Shown: positions 10,013 through 19,439, numbered from the stretch's first letter. The stretch is 51,343 bases of DNA from an uncultured Oscillatoriales cyanobacterium (GCA_903893625.1 CAITND010000050.1:1-51343); one strand, 5' to 3'. Translations and numbers: made by a program. Notes: generated from the letters alone by a model not told the origin.

Positions 10013-10825
10013 TTAACGTTTTATTGTTTGCATTTCCACAAATTCACTCTTTTTCAATTCAGCAAATACTTGATCTAAACGAACATCCCATTTTCGTTGA
10101 TTTGCATATCCATCCTGAACAAAGGGAGACACCGTAATTAATTTTAGAAATAGTTCATTAATTACAGACATCGGAAACCGCAAAGGTCGCATAATATCTA
10201 AAAATAAAACGACTCTCACGCTATCGGTTTCGTTCCAAGCTTCATGGGGTAAAGAATCATCAAAGATCATACATTTGCCTTCTTCCCAATGACGAGTTTC
10301 TCCCGCAACTCTAATGCGACATTTTTCTCGCGGTTCAGGAATCTTTAACCCCAATAAACATCGAATTAAGCCTTTATAGGACCCTCGATGTTCAGGAATA
10401 TGTTTTCCGGGTAATAAAATCGAAAAAAACGCCGTTTTCATTCCGGGTATTTGTTCAATTAAACGAGTGGTTTCAGGACATCTATTGCAATTTTTATCAA
10501 CTTTAATCCCATAGCCATATAAAAAATAGGTTTTCCATAAACTATCCTGGGTGGTACTATACCCTTGATCGGGAGAAATATCTTGAAAATTAGGAAGTTG
10601 ATCTTGAACTTTGAGAATCTGATTTAATTCTTGTCGAATTAACGGCCAATTTGCTTCTAACTGCTGTGTCCATTGAAATTGAGTCGGGTCAAAAAAAGCC
10701 CTATCCCCAATTAAAGAATATTTAGGGAGTAACTTTTCAAACGTCCACAAGATTTTTGCCCCAACTTTATACAACAGAAAATATCTAACTTTTTCTGATA
10801 ATTGTTCTAGTGGTTTCATGATCAA
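10013..10825 (-). CDS. aspartyl/asparaginyl beta-hydroxylase-like dioxygenase
   Basis: The 270-residue protein resembles the Fe(II)/2-oxoglutarate aspartyl/asparaginyl beta-hydroxylase family, which includes lipid A hydroxylase LpxO. The core reads LLPGKHIPEHRGSYKGLIRC (about residues 148-167) with a candidate iron His and the HRG signature. Downstream comes FDDSLPHEAWNE with the second His, then RVVLFLD with an Arg that could bind the co-substrate. Its place between two acyl-AMP ligase genes suggests it hydroxylates the acyl chain or an amino acid of the product; that is inference. The start may be Met1 or Met3. Confidence 0.82.
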   Translation of the reverse strand: MIMKPLEQLSEKVRYFLLYKVGAKILWTFEKLLPKYSLIGDRAFFDPTQFQWTQQLEANWPLIRQELNQILKVQDQLPNFQDISPDQGYSTTQDSLWKTYFLYGYGIKVDKNCNRCPETTRLIEQIPGMKTAFFSILLPGKHIPEHRGSYKGLIRCLLGLKIPEPREKCRIRVAGETRHWEEGKCMIFDDSLPHEAWNETDSVRVVLFLDIMRPLRFPMSVINELFLKLITVSPFVQDGYANQRKWDVRLDQVFAELKKSEFVEMQTIKR

Positions 10826-10845
10826 TTTGAGTGACTTTCAAAATT

Positions 10846-10913
10846 GTAGGGGCGGGGTTCCCCCGCCCTTACCCCGCCCGAACGCGTCAACGGTCAACGG
10901 TCAACCGTTAACA
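10846..10913. repeat. REP-like palindrome plus short tandem repeat
   Basis: GTAGGGGCGGGGTTCCCCCG opens a palindrome ending with two CCCGCCC/CCCGCCCG runs at 10880. It is followed by three imperfect copies of a GGTCAAC heptamer up to 10913, next to the stop of FAAL2. Confidence 0.8.
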
Positions 10914-10914
10914 A

Positions 10915-12798
10915 TTAAGAACGATTGGCCAATTCTGACAATTGACTGGGTTCTGAGTCTAATTGCCATTGTCCAACAATATCTAAACTCCCTTCTAAAA
11001 ATTTAGTCCGACAAGTACGACGTTGAATTTTACCACTGGTGGTTTTCGGAATAGTAGTTGTTTTCAATAACACGATCCCAAAGACATCAACGGTATTCTG
11101 TTCGGCGACAGCTTGACGAATGACATTGACCACTTCTTCAATATTCAAGTTCCGTAAATAACGCCGTTCGATTTCTGATGCAATAATTAACTGTTCTCCC
11201 ATTTCCGTCTCAATAGAAAACGCTGCACTATGTCCAGGACGAATAGCGGGGTGACAAGTATCCAGCGTGGCTTCAATTTCCTGGGGATAACGGTTTCTTC
11301 CCCAAAGGATCATCATGTCCTTAATGCGTCCAGTAATGTACAATTCCCCGTCATAGAGAAATCCTAAATCACCCGTGCGTAAATAGGGCCCTTGTCCGTC
11401 CACATAAACCTTAAACGTTGTTTCGGTATCTTCGGGTTTATCCCAATATCCCAAACCCACACCCTTCCCCGATACCAATATTTCACCGACTTGATTTTCG
11501 CCTCGCCGGGTTAATTGTTCAGGATCAACAATAATTACCTCATCCCCTAACCAGGGAAAGCCACAACTGACGAGAGAGCGGGTAGGGGAAGCAGGGGGAG
11601 CAGGGGAGGCAGGGGAGGCAGGGGAGGCAGGGGAGGCAGGGGGAGCAGGGGAGGCAGGGGGAGCAGGGGGAGTAGGGGGAGTAGGGGAGGTGGGAGGATA
11701 CGGATCTGTTGCTTCTTTGCAAATGACTTGATTTTGTTCTAAGGCGGCTGTGTCTACCCAGAGAACGTTGGGGGTCTGGTGTTTGCTTCCGCCAGAAATA
11801 AATAGGGTGGTTTCGGCCATTCCGTAACAGGGATAAAACGCTTCGGGTTTGAACCCACAGGGGCCAAAAATTTCTGCAAACCGTTTTAAGGTGTCCCAGC
11901 GTACAGGTTCAGCGCCGGAAAAGGCGACATCCCAGGAACTTAAATCTAATTTCTCTAATTTTTCTGGGGTCGCTGTCCGACACACTAAATCATAAGCAAA
12001 ATTAGGCCCGCCACTGGTAGTGGCTTGATATTGAGAAACCGCTTCTAACCAACGAAACGGTTTTTGTACTAAAGAAATTGGCGACATTAATGTTACGGGA
12101 AATCCCCCATATAAGGGTTGAATTACGCCTCCAATTAATCCCATATCATGAAAGAGGGGAAGCCAAATTAACCCTTGACTATGGTTATGATGTCCGAAAG
12201 CGTTATAAATAATCGCGGAATTATGCAGAACATTTTGATGGGTAACAATCACACCTTTTGGGGTTCCCGTTGAACCGGAGGTATATTGAAAAAAAGCGAT
12301 TGTATCCCCGTTAATTTGCGGTTCTTTCCATTGTGTAGCGAAGTTTTGGGAAAAAAGGCGATCAGTCGCCACCCAAGGTAGAGACGTTGCATACAACGTC
12401 TCTACAGGGAATTGGGTTTGTATATGTTGAATTAACGCTTCTGTACTTAAAATAGCCCGACATTGAGAAGATTCTAAACGGGTTTGTAGCTTAGGAATTG
12501 CTTGGAGAGAAACCGGAGGGTTATCGGTGACAGCAATTACACCCGCATATAAACAGCCGAAAAACGCTGCAATAAATTCTAATCCAGCGCTATAGGGATA
12601 AACCACTAAAACGCGATCGCCCGGTGATAAAAATGATTGTAAATCAGATGCAATTTGCAGTGCTTGTTGATGTAATTGCTGATAAGTCAAGCTTCCTGAC
12701 TCCGTTTCCCCATCGGCTAAAAACCGATAGGCGAGTTGATCCGGTTGAGATTCAGCGCGATCGCGCAATAAATCGACTAAATTAGAAAAATCGCTCAT
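10915..12798 (-). CDS. fatty acyl-AMP ligase (FAAL) 2
   Basis: This 627-residue FAAL is first in the minus-strand operon. It shows [12 protein letters not shown] (about residues 173-184), [38 protein letters not shown] and the terminal [10 protein letters not shown] lysine. It is a paralogue of FAAL1, and both keep all core motifs. Residues about 368-406 are a Pro/Ala/Ser stretch ([10 protein letters not shown] type) encoded by a 9-bp tandem repeat and absent from FAAL1. A GTAGAGACG palindrome at 12378-12405 encodes about nine residues near position 132. The two ligases may activate different chains; the ACP partner of this one is not identified. Confidence 0.9.
   Translation of the reverse strand: MSDFSNLVDLLRDRAESQPDQLAYRFLADGETESGSLTYQQLHQQALQIASDLQSFLSPGDRVLVVYPYSAGLEFIAAFFGCLYAGVIAVTDNPPVSLQAIPKLQTRLESSQCRAILSTEALIQHIQTQFPVETLYATSLPWVATDRLFSQNFATQWKEPQINGDTIAFFQYTSGSTGTPKGVIVTHQNVLHNSAIIYNAFGHHNHSQGLIWLPLFHDMGLIGGVIQPLYGGFPVTLMSPISLVQKPFRWLEAVSQYQATTSGGPNFAYDLVCRTATPEKLEKLDLSSWDVAFSGAEPVRWDTLKRFAEIFGPCGFKPEAFYPCYGMAETTLFISGGSKHQTPNVLWVDTAALEQNQVICKEATDPYPPTSPTPPTPPAPPASPAPPASPASPASPASPAPPASPTRSLVSCGFPWLGDEVIIVDPEQLTRRGENQVGEILVSGKGVGLGYWDKPEDTETTFKVYVDGQGPYLRTGDLGFLYDGELYITGRIKDMMILWGRNRYPQEIEATLDTCHPAIRPGHSAAFSIETEMGEQLIIASEIERRYLRNLNIEEVVNVIRQAVAEQNTVDVFGIVLLKTTTIPKTTSGKIQRRTCRTKFLEGSLDIVGQWQLDSEPSQLSELANRS
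11582..11697. repeat. 9-bp tandem repeat inside FAAL2
   Basis: About a dozen copies of GGGGAGGCA/GGGGGAGCA variants run without break through the FAAL2 frame. Because the unit is 9 bp, copy changes keep the frame and give a PAS/PAP tripeptide repeat on the minus strand. Confidence 0.92.
12378..12405. repeat. GTAGAGACGTTG palindrome inside FAAL2
   Basis: GTAGAGACGTTG and CAACGTCTCTAC make a perfect 12-bp stem around CATA, inside the coding frame. This palindrome is familiar as a dispersed cyanobacterial repeat. A diverged copy sits inside another coding gene at 34392-34415. Confidence 0.85.
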
Positions 12799-12820
12799 AT
12801 TAAGATAATCTCTAAATGCT

Positions 12821-13310
12821 GTAGTGAGTCCTTCAGGACTCTATAGGAACCCTAAAGGACTCACGACTTTGACATCCACCCCGCCGTAAACGGACGGGGA
12901 TTCCTCACCACGCCACCTTTTTAGGATGGTCGCTGAATGGGGTTGACGCTTCGCAGACTGTTGCTACCTTGGAAGTAGTCTTACACTGTCTCCACGTCCG
13001 TTTTAAGTCTCGGAATGCCCTCCCGCGACTTAAGTTTAATCTCGTTCACTAAATTAAACTTGTTGTTATGTTATTGAATTTGTTAATTAATGCGTTCAAG
13101 GTTGGATTTTTTTACCATTGCCTTACATCCGCTTCCCCAGTTTCTAATCTCAACCCCACAGGACTTTCAACCTTGCTATTTATTTCGGAATATCTTCGAT
13201 TCGGGAGGGTCTTTTACAACCACTAATATATTAACAAATTACCACAGTAATTCGATAGTTTTGTTATATATCTTAATAGAAAGCCGTCCCAGAAGGACGG
13301 GGTTTTAAAC
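12821..13310 (-). mobile_element. probable IS200/IS605-type relic (no intact transposase)
   Basis: This 540-bp gap between FAAL2 and a glycosyltransferase gene has hairpins at each side: CCCCGCCGT/ACGGACGGGG at 12879-12899 and CCGTCC/GGACGG at 13284-13300. Read on the minus strand, the layout suggests a left-end hairpin near 13300, degenerate DNA, a short frame like a TnpB tail (REGIPRLKTDVETV followed by a stop), and a right-end hairpin before TTTGACATCC. A separate inverted repeat (GTGAGTCCTT...AAGGACTCAC) lies at 12821-12865. No intact TnpA or TnpB frame is left. The call rests on general resemblance to cyanobacterial IS605-family ends. Confidence 0.42.
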
Positions 13311-13339
13311 CCAAATTTCCGATAAAGGTAAAGTTTAAT

Positions 13340-14599
13340 ATGAAAATTGCAATTATTTCCTCTGGTTTTTTTCCTGTGATTGATGGTGTTACGGTTAGTG
13401 CAATGATGCGACTACAAAGGTTAAGTCAGTGGGGACATGAAGTATTATTTTTCTGTCCTGACTATAGCGTCATTGAAACCATTTACCCCAATTGGCGAGA
13501 CTATACCGGAAATATTTTACCCGGTGTACGAGTTTGTAATTTACCAAGTACACCCTTTTTAGGCATAGATTTTGAGCGCAATCCTTCTATTAAATCCTAT
13601 TCTATTTTACTCGAAGAATTAGAAAAATTTCAACCCGATATTCTCCATGTTGATGAACCAGAACGGCTATTTTTTGGATTTTTTAGACGACCCGGAATTG
13701 ATTATGCTAAAAAAGCAAATATTCCCTGTATTGCGTTTTTTAGGACTTGGTTCTTATCCTATGCTGATGATTATATTCCCTTACCAAAATTTGCCGTTGA
13801 AATTATTAGAGAAATTTTTAGAAGGATTTTTGCTTGGATTTATAACGGCTATGATATTACGTTATTTACGAGCAAAATTACCTATAAAATTACCTCACAA
13901 ATGGGAATTAATAATGCGGTTTATGCTAATTTAGCCGGGTTTGAGGCTGAACGCTTTAACCCGAATTTAAAAGCAGAACATTTTTTCAAAAATAATTATA
14001 ATTTAGCCGAATTAGATAATTTAGTTAAATTAATTTTTGTCGGTCGTTTAACCCCCGATAAAGGGTGGAATTTCACCTTAAAAGCTATGGCAAAAGTTGC
14101 CGAAAAAATTGATTTAGAAAAAGTGGGTTTTATTATTGTCGGAGATGGACAAATGAAGGATGAAATTATCGAGGGTTTAACAAAATTCACCCGTCATGTT
14201 TACTTTCTCGGTCGAGTTCCCTATGATCAGGTTCCGGCTGTTTATGTTAATAGTGATATTCATATTAGCACCTCTGAACGGGAATCAAGAGGATTAACAG
14301 TATTAGAAGCCTTTGCTTCTGGTATTCCGGTCTTAGTTCCCCGTGCGGGAGGATTAGTTGAAAATGTTCAAGAGGGAGAAAATGGATTGATATATACGCC
14401 TCAAGATATAGAAGATTTTACTCACAAATTAAAGCAATTAATCAATGATCCGATATTAAGAAAAACAATGGGAAATCGCGGATTAAAATCTGTGGGAAAT
14501 TATAATTGGGATCAGGTGATTAAAAATTTAGTTGAGATTTGGGAACAAAAACTTGATGAAGCTAATCAAACATTATCTAACCCAAATTATTTAAAATAA
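13340..14599 (+). CDS. family 4 glycosyltransferase
   Basis: The 419-residue protein has the GT-B fold layout. The N-terminal domain begins MKIAIISSGFFPVIDGVTVSA, with the glycine loop that binds acceptor. The C-terminal domain begins near residue 232 (LIFVGRLTPDKG) and holds the nucleotide-sugar EX7E motif in ERESRGLTVLEAFASG (about residues 314-329). It resembles the SqdX/PimB group that transfers sugar to lipids. It diverges from the acyl-AMP ligase operon across an IS relic, so it could glycosylate that lipid, but the link is only by position. The gene is A/T-rich compared with its neighbours. Confidence 0.85.
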   Translation: MKIAIISSGFFPVIDGVTVSAMMRLQRLSQWGHEVLFFCPDYSVIETIYPNWRDYTGNILPGVRVCNLPSTPFLGIDFERNPSIKSYSILLEELEKFQPDILHVDEPERLFFGFFRRPGIDYAKKANIPCIAFFRTWFLSYADDYIPLPKFAVEIIREIFRRIFAWIYNGYDITLFTSKITYKITSQMGINNAVYANLAGFEAERFNPNLKAEHFFKNNYNLAELDNLVKLIFVGRLTPDKGWNFTLKAMAKVAEKIDLEKVGFIIVGDGQMKDEIIEGLTKFTRHVYFLGRVPYDQVPAVYVNSDIHISTSERESRGLTVLEAFASGIPVLVPRAGGLVENVQEGENGLIYTPQDIEDFTHKLKQLINDPILRKTMGNRGLKSVGNYNWDQVIKNLVEIWEQKLDEANQTLSNPNYLK

Positions 14600-14613
14600 T
14601 CAAGTTTATTGGG

Positions 14614-15249
14614 TTATCGTCTCCGAGAGGGAGGAACAAATTGTTGCAACAAATCACGCCAAGTTATCGTACAGTTTCTAACTTGTTCAGGCGGCATCAT
14701 CGTAATAATTGCTTGATACTTCTCATGGTTAATCACACGAGTTCTGTTTTCGCGTGAAATTCCTCGAATTCCCGCAGGTGCAATAATAATGCCTGCAATT
14801 TTATAGTTTGTAATTTCGGGACAAGCTTGATCAAAAAAAGGAGAATTATAAATTTCTTGCGGAAGAATAGAGATAATATTTTGAATAGTTTGTTCTACTT
14901 GATCTAACTTATCAATAGCTTGCTCTTCTTTAACAATCAGATGACGTAACTCAATAATAATTAAATAACAATCTGCATCTTCTACATTCATTCCCATGAC
15001 TAAATAATCACAACGCCGACCTTTCCAACTACTTGCTTGATTTGCATATTTTTCTAAATTACAAACAATTAACTGAATTTCATCGGCTTCTAATTTCACC
15101 CAATAATAAGATTTTTCGACTTTTTCAAAAAGAAGTATCTCGGTTTCAATTTCGACTAATTGACAACAATTGTCTAGGGTTTTAATCGAATCACTACAAT
15201 TAACTGTGGGAATATCTGGAAGTTTATCTCCAGTACAAAGTAAGGGCAT
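14614..15249 (-). CDS. unknown protein paired with ATPase, possible nuclease-like effector
   Basis: I do not recognise this 211-residue protein. It follows the ATPase gene by 9 bp on the same strand, so the two are probably cotranscribed. The centre reads GRRCDYLVMGMN...CYLIIIELRHL (residues 77-104). An Asp (81) followed 19 residues later by Glu-x-Arg (100-102) on a hydrophobic strand is reminiscent of a PD-(D/E)xK nuclease core with Arg in place of Lys. A helix with several Glu and Gln residues follows. There is no signal peptide or membrane segment. A role as the effector of the ATPase is a hypothesis. Confidence 0.6.
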   Translation of the reverse strand: MPLLCTGDKLPDIPTVNCSDSIKTLDNCCQLVEIETEILLFEKVEKSYYWVKLEADEIQLIVCNLEKYANQASSWKGRRCDYLVMGMNVEDADCYLIIIELRHLIVKEEQAIDKLDQVEQTIQNIISILPQEIYNSPFFDQACPEITNYKIAGIIIAPAGIRGISRENRTRVINHEKYQAIITMMPPEQVRNCTITWRDLLQQFVPPSRRR

Positions 15250-15258
15250 TTTTTAAAA

Positions 15259-16494
15259 TTATTTACTCCATAAATTATACGTCATTAATTGATTAAATTG
15301 AATTTCTAAATCTCCTAAAACAAACCCTAGTAGTCCTTCATTTATCTTTCCTGAATCCGTAATAATATTTTGTATTTCACCTTGATTAAAGAGATAAGCA
15401 GAAAGCATTTCAGGAGCTATTCTTGTTTTGATTTCAGGCAGATCATCAACTGAGTCATTTTTTAATTTTTCATGAGCCAATATTAAATTATTTAAAGTAT
15501 ATAATACAACTAAAGAATGAGTTGTAATTACTAAACGAAAACCTTGATTTACTAAATAAGCTAACATTTTAATAATAGCAACTTGAGCTTCTGGATGTAA
15601 ATGGGTTTCTGGTTCTTCAATATGAATAAATAGAGGTCTTTCAGATTCTGGAAAACCCGATAATGCTTGTGCTGTTGATACTAACGGCCAAGTTTCCATT
15701 TGACCAGAAGAAGCCATTTCAATCTCTAAAGGTTGATGAGTTTCTTCGAGTATCCATTGCCATTTACGAGCATAGGGGCCGGTTTTAGCAGAAATCGCTC
15801 GTCCCCCTAAAGCATTTTTGACTAAATTTTCAATATCCAAGGCTTCTTGAGGTTTTTCTTGAGCGTTCGTATCCCAGAGTTGATGAATATCAGAAACATG
15901 ACTTAAGACTTTAGCAAATTCCCGCATAGTAATAGGTAAAGCTCGATTTCCTAATATTGTAGGATCAGAGTTAATAAAACGAGAAAAAAAGGTTCTTTCT
16001 GCTGGAATAAAGATTGATTTTGCTGATTGCTTACCCGATAGAGAGGGATCAGCAAATAATTCTTTTAAATTCTGATCAATTTCTTTCTTAAATTTGCCAA
16101 TAGGATTAATTTGTCTATTTGATTTATAAAGAGTGATATTCTGTTTTGTTTCTGACGGATTTAGATTATGTTTTTGATAGCTTATCTCAACTTTTGGAGT
16201 TGTCAAAAAACTTGCTAAAGCTCTATTGGTTAGTTCTCCTGATCGAATTCCTTCTAAAATATTACGCACTGTACTGTTAGGTGTTAATGATTTAAAATAA
16301 TTGGCTAATAGATATTCATAATCGTGAAAGAAATAGAGAATTTGGCTAATTAAAGATTTTCCGGTTCCCTGCGTTCCGATCAACACAGTTAGAGGTTTAA
16401 TATCTAAAGTAATGGGAGCCTCAATTGCTTGAATTGGGCCAAATCCGCCTTCAATGGTAATTGTTTCTTTTGGAATAGAACCAAGAGATGACAT
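15259..16494 (-). CDS. AAA/ABC-type ATPase (OLD/SMC-like, AAA_15/AAA_21 group)
   Basis: This 411-residue single-domain ATPase has a Walker A motif GTQGTGKS (residues 40-47) near the N-terminus and an ABC-like signature region ASSGQMETWP (261-270). It also has Walker B LFIHIEEPETHLHPEAQ (288-304) and a TTHS switch (324-327). The EEPETHLHP form is typical of the OLD/RecF-like ATPases found in Septu, PARIS and Gabija-type defence systems. The roughly 210 residues between Walker A and the signature are helical and variable. It is followed by a small unknown gene, so the pair looks like a two-gene ATPase/effector module. I saw no HIP1 octamer in either gene, which fits recent acquisition. Confidence 0.8.
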   Translation of the reverse strand: MSSLGSIPKETITIEGGFGPIQAIEAPITLDIKPLTVLIGTQGTGKSLISQILYFFHDYEYLLANYFKSLTPNSTVRNILEGIRSGELTNRALASFLTTPKVEISYQKHNLNPSETKQNITLYKSNRQINPIGKFKKEIDQNLKELFADPSLSGKQSAKSIFIPAERTFFSRFINSDPTILGNRALPITMREFAKVLSHVSDIHQLWDTNAQEKPQEALDIENLVKNALGGRAISAKTGPYARKWQWILEETHQPLEIEMASSGQMETWPLVSTAQALSGFPESERPLFIHIEEPETHLHPEAQVAIIKMLAYLVNQGFRLVITTHSLVVLYTLNNLILAHEKLKNDSVDDLPEIKTRIAPEMLSAYLFNQGEIQNIITDSGKINEGLLGFVLGDLEIQFNQLMTYNLWSK

Positions 16495-16668
16495 TTTATT
16501 TACCTATTAAGTTAATGAATGCTAACGCTGTAGACAAGATTTATGAATAGATGACTTTAATTAAAACCTAGCTGATTCTATTTCAATATACCAGAATGAA
16601 CAAGCCACAGGTTAGATACAGATTGACAAACTGTGTTTACAATCCTTAATATAAGCAAGCTATAACAG

Positions 16669-17997
16669 ATGAAACTGCGGGACAAAGAGCGTATGCCAAC
16701 TTTTTTGCTGGTTTGGTTGGGACAAATTGTTTCCCTATTTGGTTCCAGCTTAACCGAATTTGCCTTGGGGGTTTGGGTCTATCAAACCACAGGTTCCATT
16801 ACCCAGTTTGCCCTAATTTCCGTTTTTATTCATCTGCCAAATCTGTTAATTTCCCCCCTAGCAGGGGCGGTAGTAGACCGTTTTAGTCGTCGAGGCGCGA
16901 TGATCCTCAACGATATCATTTCGATTACCGGAACGCTAATTTTGATGGGGTTAGTGTTTTCCCAGCGCTTAGAAGTTTGGCATATTTACGTTGCTGTGTC
17001 CGTTAGTTCCATTTCTGGTGCTTTCCAATGGCCTGCTTATATGGCCTCAATTCCCCAACTCGTACCCATGAATGAGTTGAATCGTGCTAATGGTATGGTT
17101 CAAGTTTCTAGGGCGATCGCTAAAATTTCTGGGCCAACAATTGCTGGAATTTTAGTTGGCAGTATTGGCATCGGTTCGATTTTAATTATCGATTCAGGAA
17201 CGTTTATTTTAGGGTTAATGACACTTTTATTCGTGCGTTTTCCTAAAGTAGATCATTCAACCTCTCAACGAAAACCGTTCAACTTTCAACAACTTTGGAA
17301 AGAAACCCGTTCCGCTTGGAATTATATTTTAATTCGTCCTGGTTTAAGAAAATTATTAAGCTTTTTTGCAATAACTTACTTTACAGAAGGAATGCTTGCT
17401 ATTTTATTCTGGCCGTTAGTTTTAACCTTTGCCACCAGTAAAGAGTTAGGATTAATTCTATCTATTAGCGGTTGTGGAATGCTCCTCGGAAGTGTAGCGG
17501 TGAGTGTTTGGGGTGGCCCCAAAAACCGCATGAAAGCAATTTTATGGTTAGTCGGTTTACAGGGTTTATGTCTCTGTTTAGGTGGTTTTAAACCTTCAGT
17601 TATTTTGGCAGGAATTGGGGGTTTTGGTTATTTATTTGCCCGTCCTTTTATTGTCAGTAGTAATCACACGATTTGGCAATCTAAAGTCCCCTTAGAGTTA
17701 CAAGGACGCATCTTTTCTTTACAAAGTGTTGTCGAGCGATCGCTATTAATTCTATCTCATTTAACCGTTGGGCCTTTAGCAGATCGCGTTTTAGAACCCA
17801 TGATGAAACCCGATGGAATCTTAGCCGATAGTGTGGGTAAAATTATCGGGGTGGGTGTCGGACGAGGAACTGGGTTATTATTTATGTTAATTGGTATTCT
17901 TAATCTTGTGGCTGTGCTAGTTGCCTATCGGATGCCCCGATTACGACGAGTGGAAAAAGAAATTCCCGATGCTATTGCTATAATCAGTTATCAGTAA
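16669..17997 (+). CDS. MFS transporter, drug-efflux (MefA) type
   Basis: The 442-residue protein has about 11-12 hydrophobic spans. The first is FLLVWLGQIVSLFGSSLTEF, followed by GVWVYQTTGS and the loop VVDRFSRRGAM, which matches the D-R-x-x-R-R loop of the macrolide-efflux-like MFS group. It probably exports a hydrophobic compound by proton antiport. Lying between two glycosyltransferase genes, it could export a product of this region, but that is inference. The last residues (AIISYQ) and the TAA stop are read from a heptamer tandem repeat. The alternative start Met9 is possible. Confidence 0.85.
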   Translation: MKLRDKERMPTFLLVWLGQIVSLFGSSLTEFALGVWVYQTTGSITQFALISVFIHLPNLLISPLAGAVVDRFSRRGAMILNDIISITGTLILMGLVFSQRLEVWHIYVAVSVSSISGAFQWPAYMASIPQLVPMNELNRANGMVQVSRAIAKISGPTIAGILVGSIGIGSILIIDSGTFILGLMTLLFVRFPKVDHSTSQRKPFNFQQLWKETRSAWNYILIRPGLRKLLSFFAITYFTEGMLAILFWPLVLTFATSKELGLILSISGCGMLLGSVAVSVWGGPKNRMKAILWLVGLQGLCLCLGGFKPSVILAGIGGFGYLFARPFIVSSNHTIWQSKVPLELQGRIFSLQSVVERSLLILSHLTVGPLADRVLEPMMKPDGILADSVGKIIGVGVGRGTGLLFMLIGILNLVAVLVAYRMPRLRRVEKEIPDAIAIISYQ

Positions 17998-18016
17998 TCA
18001 GTTATCAGTTATCAGT
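17980..18016. repeat. heptamer tandem repeat (TAATCAG/TTATCAG)n
   Basis: Five copies of TAATCAG/TTATCAG overlap the end of the MFS gene. The repeat provides the last codons and stop. Confidence 0.85.
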
Positions 18017-18117
18017 GTAAGAGTTGATCCGTTATGAGTCAGTAGATTCGAGTTTAAATTAATGAATCACTTTTGACTGATGGCTGAATACTATTAATAA
18101 TTAACTGTTAACTGATT

Positions 18118-19299
18118 ATGAAAATTCTGCAAATTATTCCTTCAATTTCTTTAGTTTATGGTGGCCCTAGTCAAATGGTGCGGGGTCTTTCTACGGCGTT
18201 AGCTAAACTGGGAGTTGATATCACGGTTTTAACGACTAATGCAAATGGAGATAGCGGTCAAGCACCATTAGACGTTCCTTTAGATCGACCTGTAGAGGAA
18301 AATGGTTATCAGGTTCGTTATTTTCCCTGTTCTCCCTTTCGTCGGTATAAATTTTCTTTGGATTTATTAACATGGTTAAAAAAACACGCTTCTGAATATG
18401 ATTTAGCCCATATTCATGCCTTATTTTCTCCTGTGAGTTCGTCGGCGGCGACGGTAGCCCGTTTTCAAAAATTACCCTATATTTTACGACCGTTAGGAAC
18501 TCTTGACCCTGCCGATTTAAACAAGAAAAAACAGTTAAAAAAACTCTATGCAGCCTTATTAGAACGTCCTAATATTGCGGGAGCCGCCGCCATTCATTTT
18601 ACCAGTCACGAAGAAGCAAGAATCTCTGAACGATTTGGAGTTAAAACCAACGATTTAGTCATTCCATTAGGCGTAACATTACCCAAATTAACCCAAACGC
18701 CTCAAGCCATTTTATCCCATTTAGAAATAAAGCCGGATGTTCCAATTATTTTATTTTTATCTCGAATAGAACCGAAGAAAGGACTCGATATTTTAATTCC
18801 AGCTTTAGAAAAAGTCTTAAAAACAGGATTAGAATTTCAGTTTATTTTAGCAGGTTCTAATCCTCAAGATCCCGAATATGAAGCCAAAATTAAACAACAA
18901 ATTCAGAACTCTCCTTTAGGCAAAAAAACAATTATTCCAGGGTTTGTAACGGGAGAAATCAAAACCGCATTATTAACAATAGCCGATTTATTTGTATTAC
19001 CTTCCTATTATGAAAATTTTGGTATTGCAGTAGCAGAGGCGATGGCCGTTGGAACTCCGGTGGTGATTTCTAAGGGAATTTATATCTGGGAAGATGTGGA
19101 ACAAGCCCAAGGGGGTTGGGTCGGGAATGGAAATATTGATGAGATGTCAAGTTTAATTGAAACGGCATTAACTAACCCACAAGAACGTCAAAAACGGGGT
19201 TTAAATGCTCAAAATTATGCTTTAAATTATTATAGTTGGGATGCGATCGCTCAACAAATGATTCAAGCGTATCAAGGATTAATTCAAAATTCAAGATAG
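18118..19299 (+). CDS. family 4 glycosyltransferase
   Basis: The 393-residue GT-B enzyme begins MKILQIIPSISLVYGGPSQM, the donor/acceptor loop of GT4. It then has a domain linker and a C-terminal domain starting at about residue 208 (ILFLSRIEPKKGLDIL). The nucleotide-sugar motif is YYENFGIAVAEAMAVGTPVV (about residues 299-318), with the EX7E glutamates. Its substrates are not evident, though it is likely in exopolysaccharide or lipid glycosylation. It follows the MFS gene in the same direction, across 120 bp that contain a heptamer repeat. Confidence 0.85.
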   Translation: MKILQIIPSISLVYGGPSQMVRGLSTALAKLGVDITVLTTNANGDSGQAPLDVPLDRPVEENGYQVRYFPCSPFRRYKFSLDLLTWLKKHASEYDLAHIHALFSPVSSSAATVARFQKLPYILRPLGTLDPADLNKKKQLKKLYAALLERPNIAGAAAIHFTSHEEARISERFGVKTNDLVIPLGVTLPKLTQTPQAILSHLEIKPDVPIILFLSRIEPKKGLDILIPALEKVLKTGLEFQFILAGSNPQDPEYEAKIKQQIQNSPLGKKTIIPGFVTGEIKTALLTIADLFVLPSYYENFGIAVAEAMAVGTPVVISKGIYIWEDVEQAQGGWVGNGNIDEMSSLIETALTNPQERQKRGLNAQNYALNYYSWDAIAQQMIQAYQGLIQNSR

Positions 19300-19439
19300 T
19301 TATAAAATTAAATGTAAAATAGCACTTTTAGCTGCTGTCCGGGCTCTGCGAGCAGGTTTAGTTATATAATGTGTCAAACCCATAACTGTTGGGTAGCCGG
19401 GTGCAAGCAGGTTGTTAGCCTGAATTATTTTTTGTATAC

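Noticed and set aside
11540-11722. Cys/Pro-rich minus-strand frame inside FAAL2
   Set aside because: It is an out-of-frame reading of the 9-bp tandem repeat.
13090-13308. 72-residue plus-strand frame
   Set aside because: It lies in the IS-like relic and covers its hairpin, with no protein-like pattern; treated as chance.
19300-19439. tRNA-like or structured RNA in this gap
   Set aside because: The GC-rich bits do not form a cloverleaf or a convincing hairpin.
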